NCBI GenBank assembly: GCA_020555865.1
Contig: JAJCJJ010000002.1
Location: forward strand, 1-64,000
From: a bacterium 210917-DFI.7.65
GTDB lineage: Bacteria > Bacillota > Clostridia > Oscillospirales > Oscillospiraceae
Direction of reading: 5' to 3'
DNA: 64,000 nucleotides
Shown: piece by piece, positions 1 through 11,077 of the stretch
How the letters are laid out: each line of letters begins with the position of its first letter
How positions within the stretch are numbered: the stretch's first letter is position 1
Translations under genes and position numbers: made by a program
Notes under the pieces: generated by a model
Databases searched by the model: none
Told to the model about the DNA's origin: nothing
Seen by the model: only the letters and a program-made list of their open reading frames with translations

Positions 1-87
1 AACTTTTTTCAAGTTTTTCCAATCTTTTTCGCCGTGGCTCTCTCTTTTTCTCCGTTTCCGGCCGCCGCCCTCGCGGACAGCTTTGTT

Positions 88-116
88 AGAATACCATACC
101 TTCAAGCTCTTGTCAA
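88..116 (-). promoter_or_regulatory. Promoter firing left out of the window (downstream copy)
   Basis: On the minus strand a TTGACA -35 box (111-116) is followed, 17 bases later, by a TATTCT -10 box (88-93). The transcript would leave the window at base 1. It is the second of two tandem promoters about 104 bp apart, and both are followed by a similar GCGAGGG-containing leader. Tandem consensus promoters with AT-rich upstream DNA are typical of rRNA operons; that identity is inference because the transcribed gene is outside the window. Confidence 0.7.
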
Positions 117-191
117 GACTTTTTTTCTTGATCTTTTAACTTTTTCTATGGTCTTCTTCCTTTTTGCTCCCCCTCGCGGGAAAGCTTGCTT

Positions 192-220
192 ATAATATCA
201 AACCTTTCCCTCTTTGTCAA
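192..220 (-). promoter_or_regulatory. Promoter firing left (upstream copy of the tandem pair)
   Basis: TTGACA (215-220) and TATTAT (192-197) on the minus strand are separated by 17 bases. It lies just downstream of the ATP synthase operon terminator, so it starts a new transcription unit. The 1-240 stretch holds no credible reading frame. Confidence 0.7.
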
Positions 221-241
221 CCCCTTTTTCCCTTTTTTGTT

Positions 242-280
242 AAAAAAAGCCCGCAAAGCATGCTTTGCGGGCTTTTTCTT
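242..280 (-). terminator. Terminator of the ATP synthase operon
   Basis: Perfect 12-bp hairpin arms (249-260 and 261-272) are flanked by T/A runs on both sides. On the minus strand the stem is followed by a run of seven T, so it ends the atp transcript 19 bases after atpC. Confidence 0.9.
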
Positions 281-298
281 TTTGTTTCGCCGAACTCC

Positions 299-718
299 TC
301 AACGTCCTAACGATGCGCTGGACTTGCGCGCAACTTTCAATTTAGCCATTGCGCGGGCCAATTCGGCTTGGGAATGGGCAAATTCGATCTGGCTCTTCTT
401 CTCGCGGATCCGCTCCTCTGCGCGCACTTTGACGCGCTCGGCATGCTCCACATCGATCTCATCCGGCTTCTGGGCAAAATCGGTGATCACGACAACTTTA
501 TCGCGCGTGATCTCCGCAAAACCGCAGCCGACAGCAGCAACTTGCTGCTGTCCCGCCGCCGTAAAACGCATCTCACCGGCCGTAATCGCCATAACCATAG
601 GCTCATGGCTTGCCAGAACGCCCTTTTCACCATCGATTGCCGGAACGGTCAGCGCCTCGCAGGGACCGTCATAAAATACGCGATCCAATGCCACAACCTG
701 TAAATTAAATGTACTCAT
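299..718 (-). CDS. atpC: F1 ATP synthase epsilon subunit
   Basis: This 139-residue protein is the central-stalk epsilon subunit of F1. It couples the gamma stalk to the c-ring and restrains ATP hydrolysis. The N-terminal half (from MSTFNLQVVALDRVFY) is the beta-sandwich domain with the family pattern GEKGVLASHEPM. The C-terminal half is the two-helix hairpin, rich in Ala, Glu and Arg. It is the last gene of the operon. The start is the ATG at 718, five bases after a GAGGTG ribosome binding site; an in-frame GTG at 724 is too close to that site. Length and order match the family. Confidence 0.95.
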   Translation of the reverse strand: MSTFNLQVVALDRVFYDGPCEALTVPAIDGEKGVLASHEPMVMAITAGEMRFTAAGQQQVAAVGCGFAEITRDKVVVITDFAQKPDEIDVEHAERVKVRAEERIREKKSQIEFAHSQAELARAMAKLKVARKSSASLGR

Positions 719-747
719 CCGCACACCTCGATTTCACAGCCGTACGC

Positions 748-2157
<1,410 letters not shown>

Positions 2158-3045
2158 TTATTCCTGCGCAGCAGCGCCGCTGACGACTTCGTTCAGCTCC
2201 GTCGTAATGGCCGCCTGCCGAACGCGGTTGTAGAGGAGCGTCAAACTCCGGATAATCTCCTCCGCATTCGTCGTTGCATTGTCCATGGCGGTCATACGGG
2301 CGTTTTGCTCGGAGGCATATGCCTCAATCATCGCGCCGAAAATCAGGCCCTTTGCATAGTTGGGCACGACCTGCTTCAAGACTGCCTGGGGAGAGGGCAT
2401 GTAAGTATGCATATACTCACCCGCCGCTTCCTCGTGATTGAACATGTGCTTCGTCAGGGGCAGGATACGGAGCATCTCCGCATCCATGCTGATCGCGTTG
2501 CGCATTTTAGTATAAATGACGTATACCTCATCAAGCTCGCCGTTTTTGTACAGTTCCAGCACATGCTCCATCAGATCGCGGGCTCTCCAGATAGTAGGAT
2601 CCACCGCCGCATAAGAAAATTCCCCGTCCACGACGCCGAATCCCTTATGCTTCTCAAAGTAGTGCCTGCCGCTGACACCGATGGAAAAGATGGTATTGTC
2701 GCCGCCTTTTGCCATCTCCGTTTCGGCCAGCTTAATGATATTGTGGTTGTAAGCGCCCGCCAGGCCCTTGTCGGACGTAATGACGATATAACCGCGCTTC
2801 TTCCCGTCGTCCTTGGCTGCCTCGGCCACTTCCTCGCAGAAGTAGATATTCTCCTCCAGCTCTGGGGAATGGGCCAGGATATCCGAGATGGTGTCCTGCA
2901 GCTTCAGAAAGTACGGCACCGTCGCATCCAGTCTGGCTCTCGCCTTCTTCAGCTTGGCAGAAGACATGAGATACATTGCCTTGGTAATCTTCATGGTCTT
3001 CTGTACGCTTTCTTTCCGCGTACGGATATCTTTCATGCTTTCCAT
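2158..3045 (-). CDS. atpG: F1 ATP synthase gamma subunit
   Basis: This 295-residue gamma subunit is the rotating shaft through the alpha3beta3 hexamer. The N-terminal helix (MKDIRTRKESVQKTMKITKA) and the C-terminal helix with NATTNAEEIIRSLTLLYNR are the conserved coiled-coil halves. The central Rossmann-like part carries VITSDKGLAGAYN. It sits 12 bases ahead of atpD and 4 bases after atpA. The start at 3045 is preceded by GTAGGTGA; an alternative ATG lies three codons downstream. Confidence 0.96.
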   Translation of the reverse strand: MESMKDIRTRKESVQKTMKITKAMYLMSSAKLKKARARLDATVPYFLKLQDTISDILAHSPELEENIYFCEEVAEAAKDDGKKRGYIVITSDKGLAGAYNHNIIKLAETEMAKGGDNTIFSIGVSGRHYFEKHKGFGVVDGEFSYAAVDPTIWRARDLMEHVLELYKNGELDEVYVIYTKMRNAISMDAEMLRILPLTKHMFNHEEAAGEYMHTYMPSPQAVLKQVVPNYAKGLIFGAMIEAYASEQNARMTAMDNATTNAEEIIRSLTLLYNRVRQAAITTELNEVVSGAAAQE

Positions 3046-3049
3046 GAAA

Positions 3050-4552
3050 TCACCTACTCTTGTATTCTTTCACCGCCGCCAGGATCTTCTCCTTCAACTC
3101 GTCGGATACCTTCTTCTCCGTGTCGATCTCCGTAACGATATTGGGATAGGTGCTCTCGATGTACTCCACAACGCCGTTTTTAAACGCTTCCATATCCTTG
3201 CCGTCCACACCCACCATCAGGCGGTTGGATGCAGCGCACAGCAAAATCACCTGCTTGTGCAGAGGCATCGGATTATAGAGAGGCTGCTTGAGCAGATCCA
3301 CCAGGGAACGGCCGTATTCCAGCACGTTCTTGGTCGCCTCATCCAAATCGGAGGAGAACTGGGAGAATGCTTCCATCTCGCGGTACTGTGACATATCCAC
3401 ACGCAGCGAACCGGAAACGGTTTTCATCGCCTTGGTCTGGGCCTTGCCGCCCACGCGGGACACGGACAGGCCCACGTTGACGGCGGGCCGAATGCCGGAG
3501 TGGAACAGATCCGTTTCCAGGAAAATCTGACCGTCGGTGATGGAAATCACGTTGGTCGGAATATAAGCGGAAACGTCGCCGGCCTGCGTCTCAATGATGG
3601 GCAGCGCCGTCATGGAACCTCCGCCAAACGCTTCATCGCGGCGGCAGGCGCGCTCCAGCAAACGAGAATGCAGATAAAACACGTCTCCGGGGTATGCTTC
3701 ACGTCCGGGCGGACGATGGAGCAGCAGGGAAATGGCACGGTAAGCCTGAGCCTGCTTGGACAAATCGTCATAAACGATCAAAACGTCCTTACCCTCATCC
3801 ATGAAATGTTCGCCGATGGCAGCGCCCGTATAAGGGGCGATGTACTGCAGCGGCGCGGAGTCGGACGCAGTAGCGGAAACGATAATCGAATAGTCCATGG
3901 CGCCGTATTTGGTCAGGGTGTTCACAATCTTTGCGATAGTGGACGCCTTCTGGCCGATTGCGACATAGATGCAGATCACATCCTGGCCTTTCTGGTTCAG
4001 GATCGTATCCACCGCCAGGGCTGTCTTACCAGTCTGACGGTCGCCGATGATCAACTCACGCTGACCGCGGCCGATGGGGAACATGGAGTCAATGGCCAAA
4101 ATACCGGTCATCAAAGGGACATTGACTTCCTTTCTCGTAATTACGCCGGGCGCTTTGTGTTCTACAGGGCGGTAATCATCGGTTTCGATGGGGCCCTTGC
4201 CGTCGATGGGCTGGCCCAGGGCATTGACCACGCGGCCAACCATCTTATCGCCCACGGCGACACCAGCCTCGCGGCCGGTGCACTTGACAGTGGAACCTTC
4301 TACCAGACCGTTCTGCGTTCCGAAAAGGACGCAGCCCACCGTCTTCTGCTCAAGGTTCAGCACCATGCCTTCCGTGCCATTTTCAAATTCGAGAAGTTCG
4401 CCGTACTTGGCATGCTGCAAACCGTAAATGGTTGCAATACCGTCGCCGACGGACAAAATCCGGCCCACCTCTTCGGTTTTGGCCTCGTTGTCGTAATTCT
4501 CGATCTCACTTTTCAATACAGAAATGATTTTCTGCGAATCGACATTGCTCAT
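3050..4552 (-). CDS. atpA: F1 ATP synthase alpha subunit
   Basis: This 500-residue alpha subunit holds the non-catalytic nucleotide sites of F1. The Walker A loop [11 protein letters not shown] is present, as are the VYDDLSKQA strand and the [20 protein letters not shown] segment that lines the alpha-beta interface. The start ATG at 4552 follows GAGGTGAG. It is six bases after atpH and four before atpG, as in other Gram-positive atp operons. Length is normal. Confidence 0.97.
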   Translation of the reverse strand: MSNVDSQKIISVLKSEIENYDNEAKTEEVGRILSVGDGIATIYGLQHAKYGELLEFENGTEGMVLNLEQKTVGCVLFGTQNGLVEGSTVKCTGREAGVAVGDKMVGRVVNALGQPIDGKGPIETDDYRPVEHKAPGVITRKEVNVPLMTGILAIDSMFPIGRGQRELIIGDRQTGKTALAVDTILNQKGQDVICIYVAIGQKASTIAKIVNTLTKYGAMDYSIIVSATASDSAPLQYIAPYTGAAIGEHFMDEGKDVLIVYDDLSKQAQAYRAISLLLHRPPGREAYPGDVFYLHSRLLERACRRDEAFGGGSMTALPIIETQAGDVSAYIPTNVISITDGQIFLETDLFHSGIRPAVNVGLSVSRVGGKAQTKAMKTVSGSLRVDMSQYREMEAFSQFSSDLDEATKNVLEYGRSLVDLLKQPLYNPMPLHKQVILLCAASNRLMVGVDGKDMEAFKNGVVEYIESTYPNIVTEIDTEKKVSDELKEKILAAVKEYKSR

Positions 4553-4558
4553 GTTTTC

Positions 4559-5059
4559 TCACCTCACTGCAAAATGACGCTGCATTTTGAGGATGGCGGT
4601 ACGAATGCTCTTGTCGAGCACGCTGTCGCCCACAGCGAGGATAAACCCGCCCACCAGGGAGGGATCCTCCTGCAGCGTCAGTTCCACGCCGTCCTTGCCA
4701 TACTGGCGGCAGATCAGCTTCTTGAGCTTCTCCACCTGCGCGTCATCGGGTTTTGTCACATACGTAAAGGTTGCGCGGGCCACATTTTTGGCGTCCAGCG
4801 CCAGCTGATCGTATGTTTGGAACATATCCTCCGCCAGGACGATATCTCCGTTGTCGCTCATCACCTTGACAAAATTCCACACTGCCTCGGGAAACAGCTT
4901 TTCAATCACGCTGTGCTTGTTCGGCCGGCTGACGAAAGGATTTGCAAGCGCCTCGTAAACCATCTTGTTGGTCAAAAGGGCGCGCATATCGTCCACCTTC
5001 TCCGGAGCAATGTTCATATCCATCAGGACTTTTGCGTAGTTATCCGCAACAACTGTCAT
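4559..5059 (-). CDS. atpH: F-type ATP synthase delta subunit
   Basis: This 166-residue delta subunit (OSCP homologue) fixes the peripheral stalk to the top of F1. The N-terminal six-helix domain includes the typical FVSRPNKHSVIEKLF stretch. The C-terminal strand-rich part carries DPSLVGGFILAVGD, the family hallmark. The start overlaps the end of atpF by four bases, so the two are probably translationally coupled. It is slightly shorter than the usual 175-180 residues. Confidence 0.94.
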   Translation of the reverse strand: MTVVADNYAKVLMDMNIAPEKVDDMRALLTNKMVYEALANPFVSRPNKHSVIEKLFPEAVWNFVKVMSDNGDIVLAEDMFQTYDQLALDAKNVARATFTYVTKPDDAQVEKLKKLICRQYGKDGVELTLQEDPSLVGGFILAVGDSVLDKSIRTAILKMQRHFAVR

Positions 5060-5541
5060 TTCGCATCCCCCGCTTCCGCCAAGAACGCGTCGAGCATGGC
5101 CTTATTGGCCTTGGCGTCGACCGTGGTGCCGAGCAGCTTGGATGCAGCCGCCAGAGCCACAGAGGCCAGTTCGGACTGCGCATCCTTGAGGATTTTCTCG
5201 CGGTCGGCTTCAGCGGCAGCGTTGGCCTGCCGGACGATCTGAGATGCATCGGCGTTGGCCTTGTCAATGATCTGGTTATACTGTACCTGCGCGCGGTCCT
5301 TCGCATCGGACACGATCTGGAAAGATTCCTGCTTCGCATCCTTCAGGGAGGATTCATACTGCTGCTTGAGCGCCTGCGCAGCCGCATTTTTCTGATCCGC
5401 GTCGCTGAGCGTGCCCTCAATGGCCGCCTTGCGCTTTTCGATCATGCCGAGTACCGGCTTGAACAAAAAGATACGCAGCAGGATAAACAGGATCAGCAGA
5501 TTGACAACAGTCCAGAAGATATTTGGATCTACATGTAACAT
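5056..5541 (-). CDS. atpF: F-type ATP synthase b subunit
   Basis: This 161-residue peripheral-stalk subunit has one N-terminal membrane helix (WTVVNLLILFILLRIFLFKP) followed by a long charged, Ala-rich helix that dimerises and reaches delta. The start is the ATG at 5541, preceded by GGAGG; the open frame extends seven codons further upstream through the binding site itself. It lies between atpE and atpH. It is the only b-type gene in the operon, so the stalk is a homodimer. Confidence 0.94.
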   Translation of the reverse strand: MLHVDPNIFWTVVNLLILFILLRIFLFKPVLGMIEKRKAAIEGTLSDADQKNAAAQALKQQYESSLKDAKQESFQIVSDAKDRAQVQYNQIIDKANADASQIVRQANAAAEADREKILKDAQSELASVALAAASKLLGTTVDAKANKAMLDAFLAEAGDAK

Positions 5542-5595
5542 CCTGTTGCCTCCAATCAAAAGTTAAATGATGTAATTCTCCTTTTATTGAGGCAA

Positions 5596-6547
<952 letters not shown>

Positions 6548-6778
6548 GTTATCTCACCTCCCTCTTTCCAGATTGCTTGGCGTCTCCATCCCTCCGCGGA
6601 GCGGACTGAAACGGCCTCCTACAGCACATCATGAACGCCCTTCCAAATCGCACAGATCCGGTATGTGTCATATGCACGCAAAGGCTGCGATTCCGTGTGT
6701 GTTGTGCAACGATTTTCCGCAGTATTTTGCGTTTTTGGGATATTTTTGCGAAACATCCGCATGCTGTATATACGTTCC

Positions 6779-6806
6779 ATTTTAGCGAACTACAGTCAAA
6801 AGTCAA
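6779..6806 (-). promoter_or_regulatory. Promoter of the ATP synthase operon
   Basis: TTGACT (6801-6806) and TAAAAT (6779-6784) on the minus strand are separated by 16 bases. The start site would be near 6772, giving an untranslated leader of about 225 bases before atpB. The whole 6548-6986 gap holds this leader, an inverted repeat and the spoVA promoter, and no gene. Confidence 0.65.
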
Positions 6807-6860
6807 GATATTCCTCTCCCCCCAAATCCATATTTTGGTGAAATCTTTACAAATTTCGCT

Positions 6861-6890
6861 AAAACATTGTTAATGTATTAACAATGTTTT
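6861..6890. repeat. Perfect inverted repeat between atp and spoVA
   Basis: Two 13-bp arms (6861-6873 and 6878-6890; AAAACATTGTTAA and its complement) surround a 4-base loop, followed on the plus strand by TTCTTCTG. It could be a terminator insulating the spoVA promoter from antisense transcription, or a regulator site. No plus-strand gene ends here, so its role is open. Confidence 0.55.
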
Positions 6891-6939
6891 TCTTCTGCTT
6901 TCTTCCGCACCCAGCGGGTTAATTTTCTCCGCGCAGGGC

Positions 6940-6946
6940 CATACTA
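6940..6946 (+). promoter_or_regulatory. Possible sigma-F/G type -10 element of spoVAD
   Basis: CATACTA fits the -10 box of forespore sigma-G promoters (CATNNTA). The upstream GGTTA at 18 bases is only a weak match to the -35. A start near 6952 would leave a leader of about 35 bases. The call rests on the box and on the known forespore expression of spoVA genes. Confidence 0.4.
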
Positions 6947-6986
6947 TGTTTATTCTATTTTTTCTTCCGGAGGTGTTCCCATACAA

Positions 6987-7988
6987 ATGCGGCAGACCAT
7001 CCATTTATCCGCCCCGCCTTCTGTGCTGTCCTGGGCCAATATCGGCGGAAAATACGAAAAAGACGGCCCGCTGGCCCCTTATTTCGATCAGTTGGATCCG
7101 GATTCCTTTTTCGGTGAAACGACTTACGAAAAAGCGGAATCTGCCATGCAGCGCTATGTTCTAAGCAAGGCGCTGGAAAAGGCGCATCTGAACAGCGAAC
7201 AACTCGATTGTATTTTCGGCGGCGACCTGCTCAATCAGTGCATCGCAGCCGGCTTTGCCATGCGGGATTTTCCCGTTCCTTTCTACGGCCTGTACGGTGC
7301 TTGCTCCACCATGGGCGAAAGCCTTTCCCTGGCGGCGCTGCTTTTGAGTGCGGGCTATCTGACCCGCGCCGCCGCAGTGACCTCCTCCCATTTCTGCAGC
7401 GCAGAACGGCAGTACCGCATGCCCATGCCTTATGGCAGCCAGCGCTGTCCCACCGCGCAGTGGACCGCCACCGCCGCCGGCTGCACCATCCTCTCCGCCA
7501 CGGGAAACGGGCCTTATATCACCCATGTGACACGGGGCCGCGTGATCGACAAAGGGATCACCGACGCCAATAATATGGGCGCCGCCATGGCACCAGCTGC
7601 GCTGGACACTCTGCAGGCCTTTTTCCGCGACACAGGCTGCGCCCCCGGCGATTTCGACCGCATCATCACTGGCGATCTGGGAAAACTGGGCAGTGCCATT
7701 CTTGTGGATCTGGCCCAACGGGAAGGACTGGATCTGTCTGCCAACCACAGCGACTGCGGCTTACTACTTTATGACCTGGAGCGGCAGGATATGCACTGCG
7801 GCGGCTCCGGCTGCGGCTGCAGCGCCTCGGTATTCAACGGATATCTGCTGCGTCAGCTGCAGGCGGGGCAATGGCGCCGCATCCTCTTTGCCCCCACCGG
7901 TGCGCTGCTCTCCCCCACCTCCAGTTTTCAAGGTGAAAGCATCCCCGGCATATGCCATGCCGTAGTGGTTTCTGCAGAAAAGGAGTGA
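6987..7988 (+). CDS. spoVAD: Stage V sporulation protein AD
   Basis: This 333-residue protein has a thiolase-like fold. SpoVAD proteins sit on the outer side of the spore inner membrane and bind dipicolinic acid for its uptake and release. Family segments include WANIGGKYEKDGPL near the N-terminus, the GLYGACSTMGESL turn and GDLGKLGSAI. GGAGGTG at 6969-6975 precedes the ATG. The gene is followed within six bases by spoVAE. The usual upstream partner spoVAC is not here; the next gene upstream is the divergent atp operon. Confidence 0.93.
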   Translation: MRQTIHLSAPPSVLSWANIGGKYEKDGPLAPYFDQLDPDSFFGETTYEKAESAMQRYVLSKALEKAHLNSEQLDCIFGGDLLNQCIAAGFAMRDFPVPFYGLYGACSTMGESLSLAALLLSAGYLTRAAAVTSSHFCSAERQYRMPMPYGSQRCPTAQWTATAAGCTILSATGNGPYITHVTRGRVIDKGITDANNMGAAMAPAALDTLQAFFRDTGCAPGDFDRIITGDLGKLGSAILVDLAQREGLDLSANHSDCGLLLYDLERQDMHCGGSGCGCSASVFNGYLLRQLQAGQWRRILFAPTGALLSPTSSFQGESIPGICHAVVVSAEKE

Positions 7989-7993
7989 GTGTT

Positions 7994-8350
7994 TTGGAAT
8001 ATATAAACGCATTTCTCTGCGGCGGCATCCTCTGTGCCATTGGCCAGATCCTAATCGACAAAACACAGCTGACCCCCGCGCGCATCCTGGTGGGCTATGT
8101 GGTAACCGGCGTGATTCTGGGCGCGCTGGGATGGTATGACCCCATCGTACAATGGGGCGGCGCCGGCGCCACCGTTCCCCTGACCGGATTTGGCTACAGC
8201 TTGGCCCGCGGCGTCCGTGAGGCCGTGCTTGCCCGCGGCTGGATCGGCGTGCTCACCGGCGGCCTGAGCGCCACAGCCGCCGGCATTGCCGCCGCAGTGC
8301 TCTTCTCATTCCTGGCTGCGCTGCTCTTCAAACCGGGCGACAAACGCTGA
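7994..8350 (+). CDS. spoVAE: Stage V sporulation protein AE (SpoVAE-type)
   Basis: This 118-residue hydrophobic protein belongs to the dipicolinic acid channel complex of the spore inner membrane. The start is taken as the TTG at 7994, because AAGGAG (7980-7985) lies eight bases before it and the resulting MEYINAFLCGGILCAIGQ start fits the family. Three to four membrane helices are visible, with TGFGYSLARGVREAV between them. It is followed by a strong terminator, so spoVAD-spoVAE is a two-gene unit. Confidence 0.9.
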   Translation: MEYINAFLCGGILCAIGQILIDKTQLTPARILVGYVVTGVILGALGWYDPIVQWGGAGATVPLTGFGYSLARGVREAVLARGWIGVLTGGLSATAAGIAAAVLFSFLAALLFKPGDKR

Positions 8351-8356
8351 GTCGGC

Positions 8357-8384
8357 AAAGGAGGGGCATTCCCCTCCTTTTTTC
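8357..8384 (+). terminator. Terminator after spoVAE
   Basis: Ten-base arms (8357-8366 AAAGGAGGGG and 8371-8380) surround loop CATT, followed by a T-rich tract. It separates spoVA from the copper operon. Confidence 0.92.
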
Positions 8385-8393
8385 ATTTTTTGC

Positions 8394-8421
8394 TTGACTC
8401 ACGCTGAAGTTTGTTTATAAT
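8394..8421 (+). promoter_or_regulatory. Promoter of copA-csoR
   Basis: TTGACT (8394-8399) and TATAAT (8416-8421) are separated by 16 bases. The start site near 8428 is directly before the CsoR operator. Confidence 0.85.
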
Positions 8422-8432
8422 AACTTTAGGCA

Positions 8433-8456
8433 GATACCCCTCCAGGGTGGGGTATC
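8433..8456. promoter_or_regulatory. CsoR operator
   Basis: Perfect 8-bp arms GATACCCC (8433-8440) and GGGGTATC (8449-8456) surround an 8-base spacer. This G-tract palindrome matches the known type of CsoR copper operators. It lies just past the -10 box, so apo-CsoR would block transcription and Cu(I) would release it. Confidence 0.85.
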
Positions 8457-8500
8457 TAAATTCTATTGATTTGATTTTCAGAAAAATCGGGTGAACTGTT

Positions 8501-11077
8501 ATGAAGCAAAAATTTGACGTAACCGGAATGACCTGCAGCGCCTGCGTAGCCCATGTGGAAAAGGCCGTGAAAAAGCTGCCCGGCGTGCAGGACATAGCCG
8601 TAAGCTTGATGACCAATAGCATGCAGGTGGAGTACGACGATTCCGCCCTGAACAGCGGCGCCATTTCCGCCGCGGTTTCCGCCGCCGGATACGGTGCACA
8701 GCCGACGCTGCAGCGTTCAGCTGCCGCCGCGGTGCGCGAAACGCCGCAGGTCCGGAATCAGGCTGAACTGAACCAGATGAAGCACCGCCTCCTCTGGTCC
8801 ATCGCGTTCCTCCTCCCCCTGTTCTACATCTCCATGGGGCACATGCTGGGCCTGCCCCTGCCGTCTTTCCTGGCGGGGCATGACAATCTGCTGCCCTTTG
8901 CCCTGACCCAGCTGCTGCTCACCCTCCCCATCCTTGCCCTCAACAGCAAATACTACAGGGTCGGCTTCAAAGCGCTGTGGCACCGTTCGCCCAACATGGA
9001 TTCCCTGGTAGCCGTCGGTTCCGCCGCTGCCATGGCTTACAGTATTTTCGTTCTCTACCAGTTGGCCTACGGCTTCGGCCATAACGACGCCGCGCTGGTG
9101 CAGCAATATCATATGAGCCTCTACTTTGAGTCCGCCGGTATGATCCTCACACTGATCACCGTGGGCAAATTCCTGGAAACCCGCTCCCGCGGCAAAACGT
9201 CCGCCGCTATCGAAAAATTGATGGATCTGGCGCCCAAAACCGCTACCGTCCTTCGAAACGGACAGGAACTCACAGTACCTATTGAGGAAATCCGCGTGGG
9301 CGACCGTATCCGCGTCCGCCCCGGTGAGCGCATCGGCGCAGACGGTTCCGTGGTGGAGGGGACATCGGCCGTGGATGAGTCCGCCCTGACCGGCGAAAGC
9401 ATCCCCGTTGAAAAAGGTCCCGGCGACACCGTAATTTCTGCTTCCATCAATAAATCCGGCTCCTTTGTGTTTGAAGCCACCCGGGTGGGAGAGGACACGA
9501 CCCTGGCCCAGATCATTCATTTGGTGGAAGATGCTTCCGCTACCAAAGCCCCTATTGCCCGCCTGGCCGATAAAATCGCTGGCATTTTCGTCCCGGCCGT
9601 CATGGCAATCGCCCTGGTCACGTTTCTGGTCTGGCTGCTCTGCGGGGCATCCTTTGGCTTTGCTCTGACCTCCGCCGTTGCGGTACTGGTGATCTCCTGC
9701 CCCTGTGCGCTGGGGCTGGCCACACCTGTGGCCATCATGGTTGGCACCGGAAAGGGTGCAGAAAATGGTATCCTTGTTAAATCCGCCTCCGCGCTGGAAA
9801 CCCTGCACCATATCGACACTGTGGTGCTGGACAAAACCGGCACCATCACCGAAGGTAAGCCCCGCGTTACCGATCTTCTCCCGGCGCCCGGCGTTTCCGA
9901 GGAAGATCTTCTGACCATTGCAGCCTGCCTGGAGGGGCCGTCGGAGCATCCCTTGGCCGCGGCTATCACCGAGGAAGCAGCCCGGCGTACACTTCCGGCC
10001 GTTTCCATCAGTGGTTTTACTGCAGTCCACGGCCGCGGCGTAAAAGCCACCATCGGCGGGCAACAGGCTCTGGGCGGCAACCGGGCCATGCTGGAAGCAT
10101 CCGGCGTGGATATCACATCCATTCTCCCCCAGGCAGAAACTCTGGCCGCAGAGGGAAAGACGCCGCTGTTTTTTGCTGCGGATGGCCGTCTGCTGGGTCT
10201 GGTCGCCGTTGCGGATACCCCCAAAGCCAGCAGTGCCGCCGCCATTGCCGCCTTCCGGCAGCTGGGTGTGGACGTCGTCATGCTCACAGGCGACAACCGG
10301 CGCACTGCCGAAGCCATCGGCAGGCGCTTGGGCGTCTCCACAATTATCTCCGAAGTTTTGCCTCAGGAAAAAGATCGCCATGTGGCCGCGCTGCAGGAAA
10401 AGGGCAGGCGGGTGGCCATGGTGGGCGACGGCATCAACGACGCGCCCGCTCTGGCCCGTGCCGACGTAGGACTTGCCATCGGCGCCGGCACCGATGTCGC
10501 CATCGAATCGGCGGACATCGTGCTGATGAAAAGCGACCTGCGGGATGCCGCCATAGCCGTGGAACTGTCCCGCGCTACCATGCGCAACATCCGCGAAAAT
10601 CTATTCTGGGCTTTCTTCTACAATATCTGCGGCATCCCCCTGGCCGCAGGCGTATTCTATCACTGGCTGGGCTGGCAGCTCGATCCTATGTTTGCCGCCG
10701 CCGCCATGAGCCTTTCCTCCGTCTGCGTCGTCACGAACGCGCTGCGCCTGCGCGCGTTCAAATCCAAACATATTTCCCGTGCCATCCCTGCAGACGGCGA
10801 ATATAAGGAAACTGCATCCCCCATCCCTGCCGCACCGGCAGAAACAACGAAAGGAAGTATTACTATGAACACCAAAACCATTTTCATTGAGGGCATGATG
10901 TGCCAGCACTGCGTCAAGCATGTACAGGAGGCGCTCAACGCCGTTCCCGGCGTTAAATCCGCAACGGTGAGTCTTGAAAACAACAACGCCGTCGTCACAG
11001 CGGAGGATTCCGTAACGGACGAGGCTTTGGCCAAAGCCGTCACCGATGCAGACTACAAGGTGGTAAACATCCAATGA
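8501..11077 (+). CDS. copA: Copper-exporting P1B-type ATPase with a C-terminal CopZ-like domain
   Basis: This 858-residue membrane pump exports Cu(I). Residues 1-70 are a heavy-metal-associated domain with GMTCSAC. Eight membrane helices follow, with the CPC metal site at residues 400-402, the phosphorylated Asp444 in DKTGT, TGES in the actuator domain and GDGINDAP near the end of the catalytic part. After a Pro/Ala-rich linker (about 755-788), residues 789-858 form a second metal-binding domain with GMMCQHC. That domain starts with Met789 behind a ribosome binding site inside the gene, so a free chaperone may also be made. The stop overlaps the csoR start (ATGA). Confidence 0.96.
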   Translation: MKQKFDVTGMTCSACVAHVEKAVKKLPGVQDIAVSLMTNSMQVEYDDSALNSGAISAAVSAAGYGAQPTLQRSAAAAVRETPQVRNQAELNQMKHRLLWSIAFLLPLFYISMGHMLGLPLPSFLAGHDNLLPFALTQLLLTLPILALNSKYYRVGFKALWHRSPNMDSLVAVGSAAAMAYSIFVLYQLAYGFGHNDAALVQQYHMSLYFESAGMILTLITVGKFLETRSRGKTSAAIEKLMDLAPKTATVLRNGQELTVPIEEIRVGDRIRVRPGERIGADGSVVEGTSAVDESALTGESIPVEKGPGDTVISASINKSGSFVFEATRVGEDTTLAQIIHLVEDASATKAPIARLADKIAGIFVPAVMAIALVTFLVWLLCGASFGFALTSAVAVLVISCPCALGLATPVAIMVGTGKGAENGILVKSASALETLHHIDTVVLDKTGTITEGKPRVTDLLPAPGVSEEDLLTIAACLEGPSEHPLAAAITEEAARRTLPAVSISGFTAVHGRGVKATIGGQQALGGNRAMLEASGVDITSILPQAETLAAEGKTPLFFAADGRLLGLVAVADTPKASSAAAIAAFRQLGVDVVMLTGDNRRTAEAIGRRLGVSTIISEVLPQEKDRHVAALQEKGRRVAMVGDGINDAPALARADVGLAIGAGTDVAIESADIVLMKSDLRDAAIAVELSRATMRNIRENLFWAFFYNICGIPLAAGVFYHWLGWQLDPMFAAAAMSLSSVCVVTNALRLRAFKSKHISRAIPADGEYKETASPIPAAPAETTKGSITMNTKTIFIEGMMCQHCVKHVQEALNAVPGVKSATVSLENNNAVVTAEDSVTDEALAKAVTDADYKVVNIQ
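10865..11077 (+). CDS. copZ: Possible nested copper chaperone (internal start within copA)
   Basis: An ATG at 10865, in frame with copA, is preceded by AAAGGAAG (10850-10857) at seven bases. Translation from it would give a 70-residue CopZ-like protein with GMMCQHC and nothing else. The upstream residues are a flexible linker, so the domain is structurally separable. Stand-alone CopZ chaperones of this size are well known; expression from an internal start here is inferred from the binding site and spacing. Confidence 0.5.
   Translation: MNTKTIFIEGMMCQHCVKHVQEALNAVPGVKSATVSLENNNAVVTAEDSVTDEALAKAVTDADYKVVNIQ

Noticed and set aside
6549..6806. Possible atpI in the atp leader (85 codons, minus)
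   Set aside because: The frame begins inside the promoter, is not hydrophobic and has no ribosome binding site.
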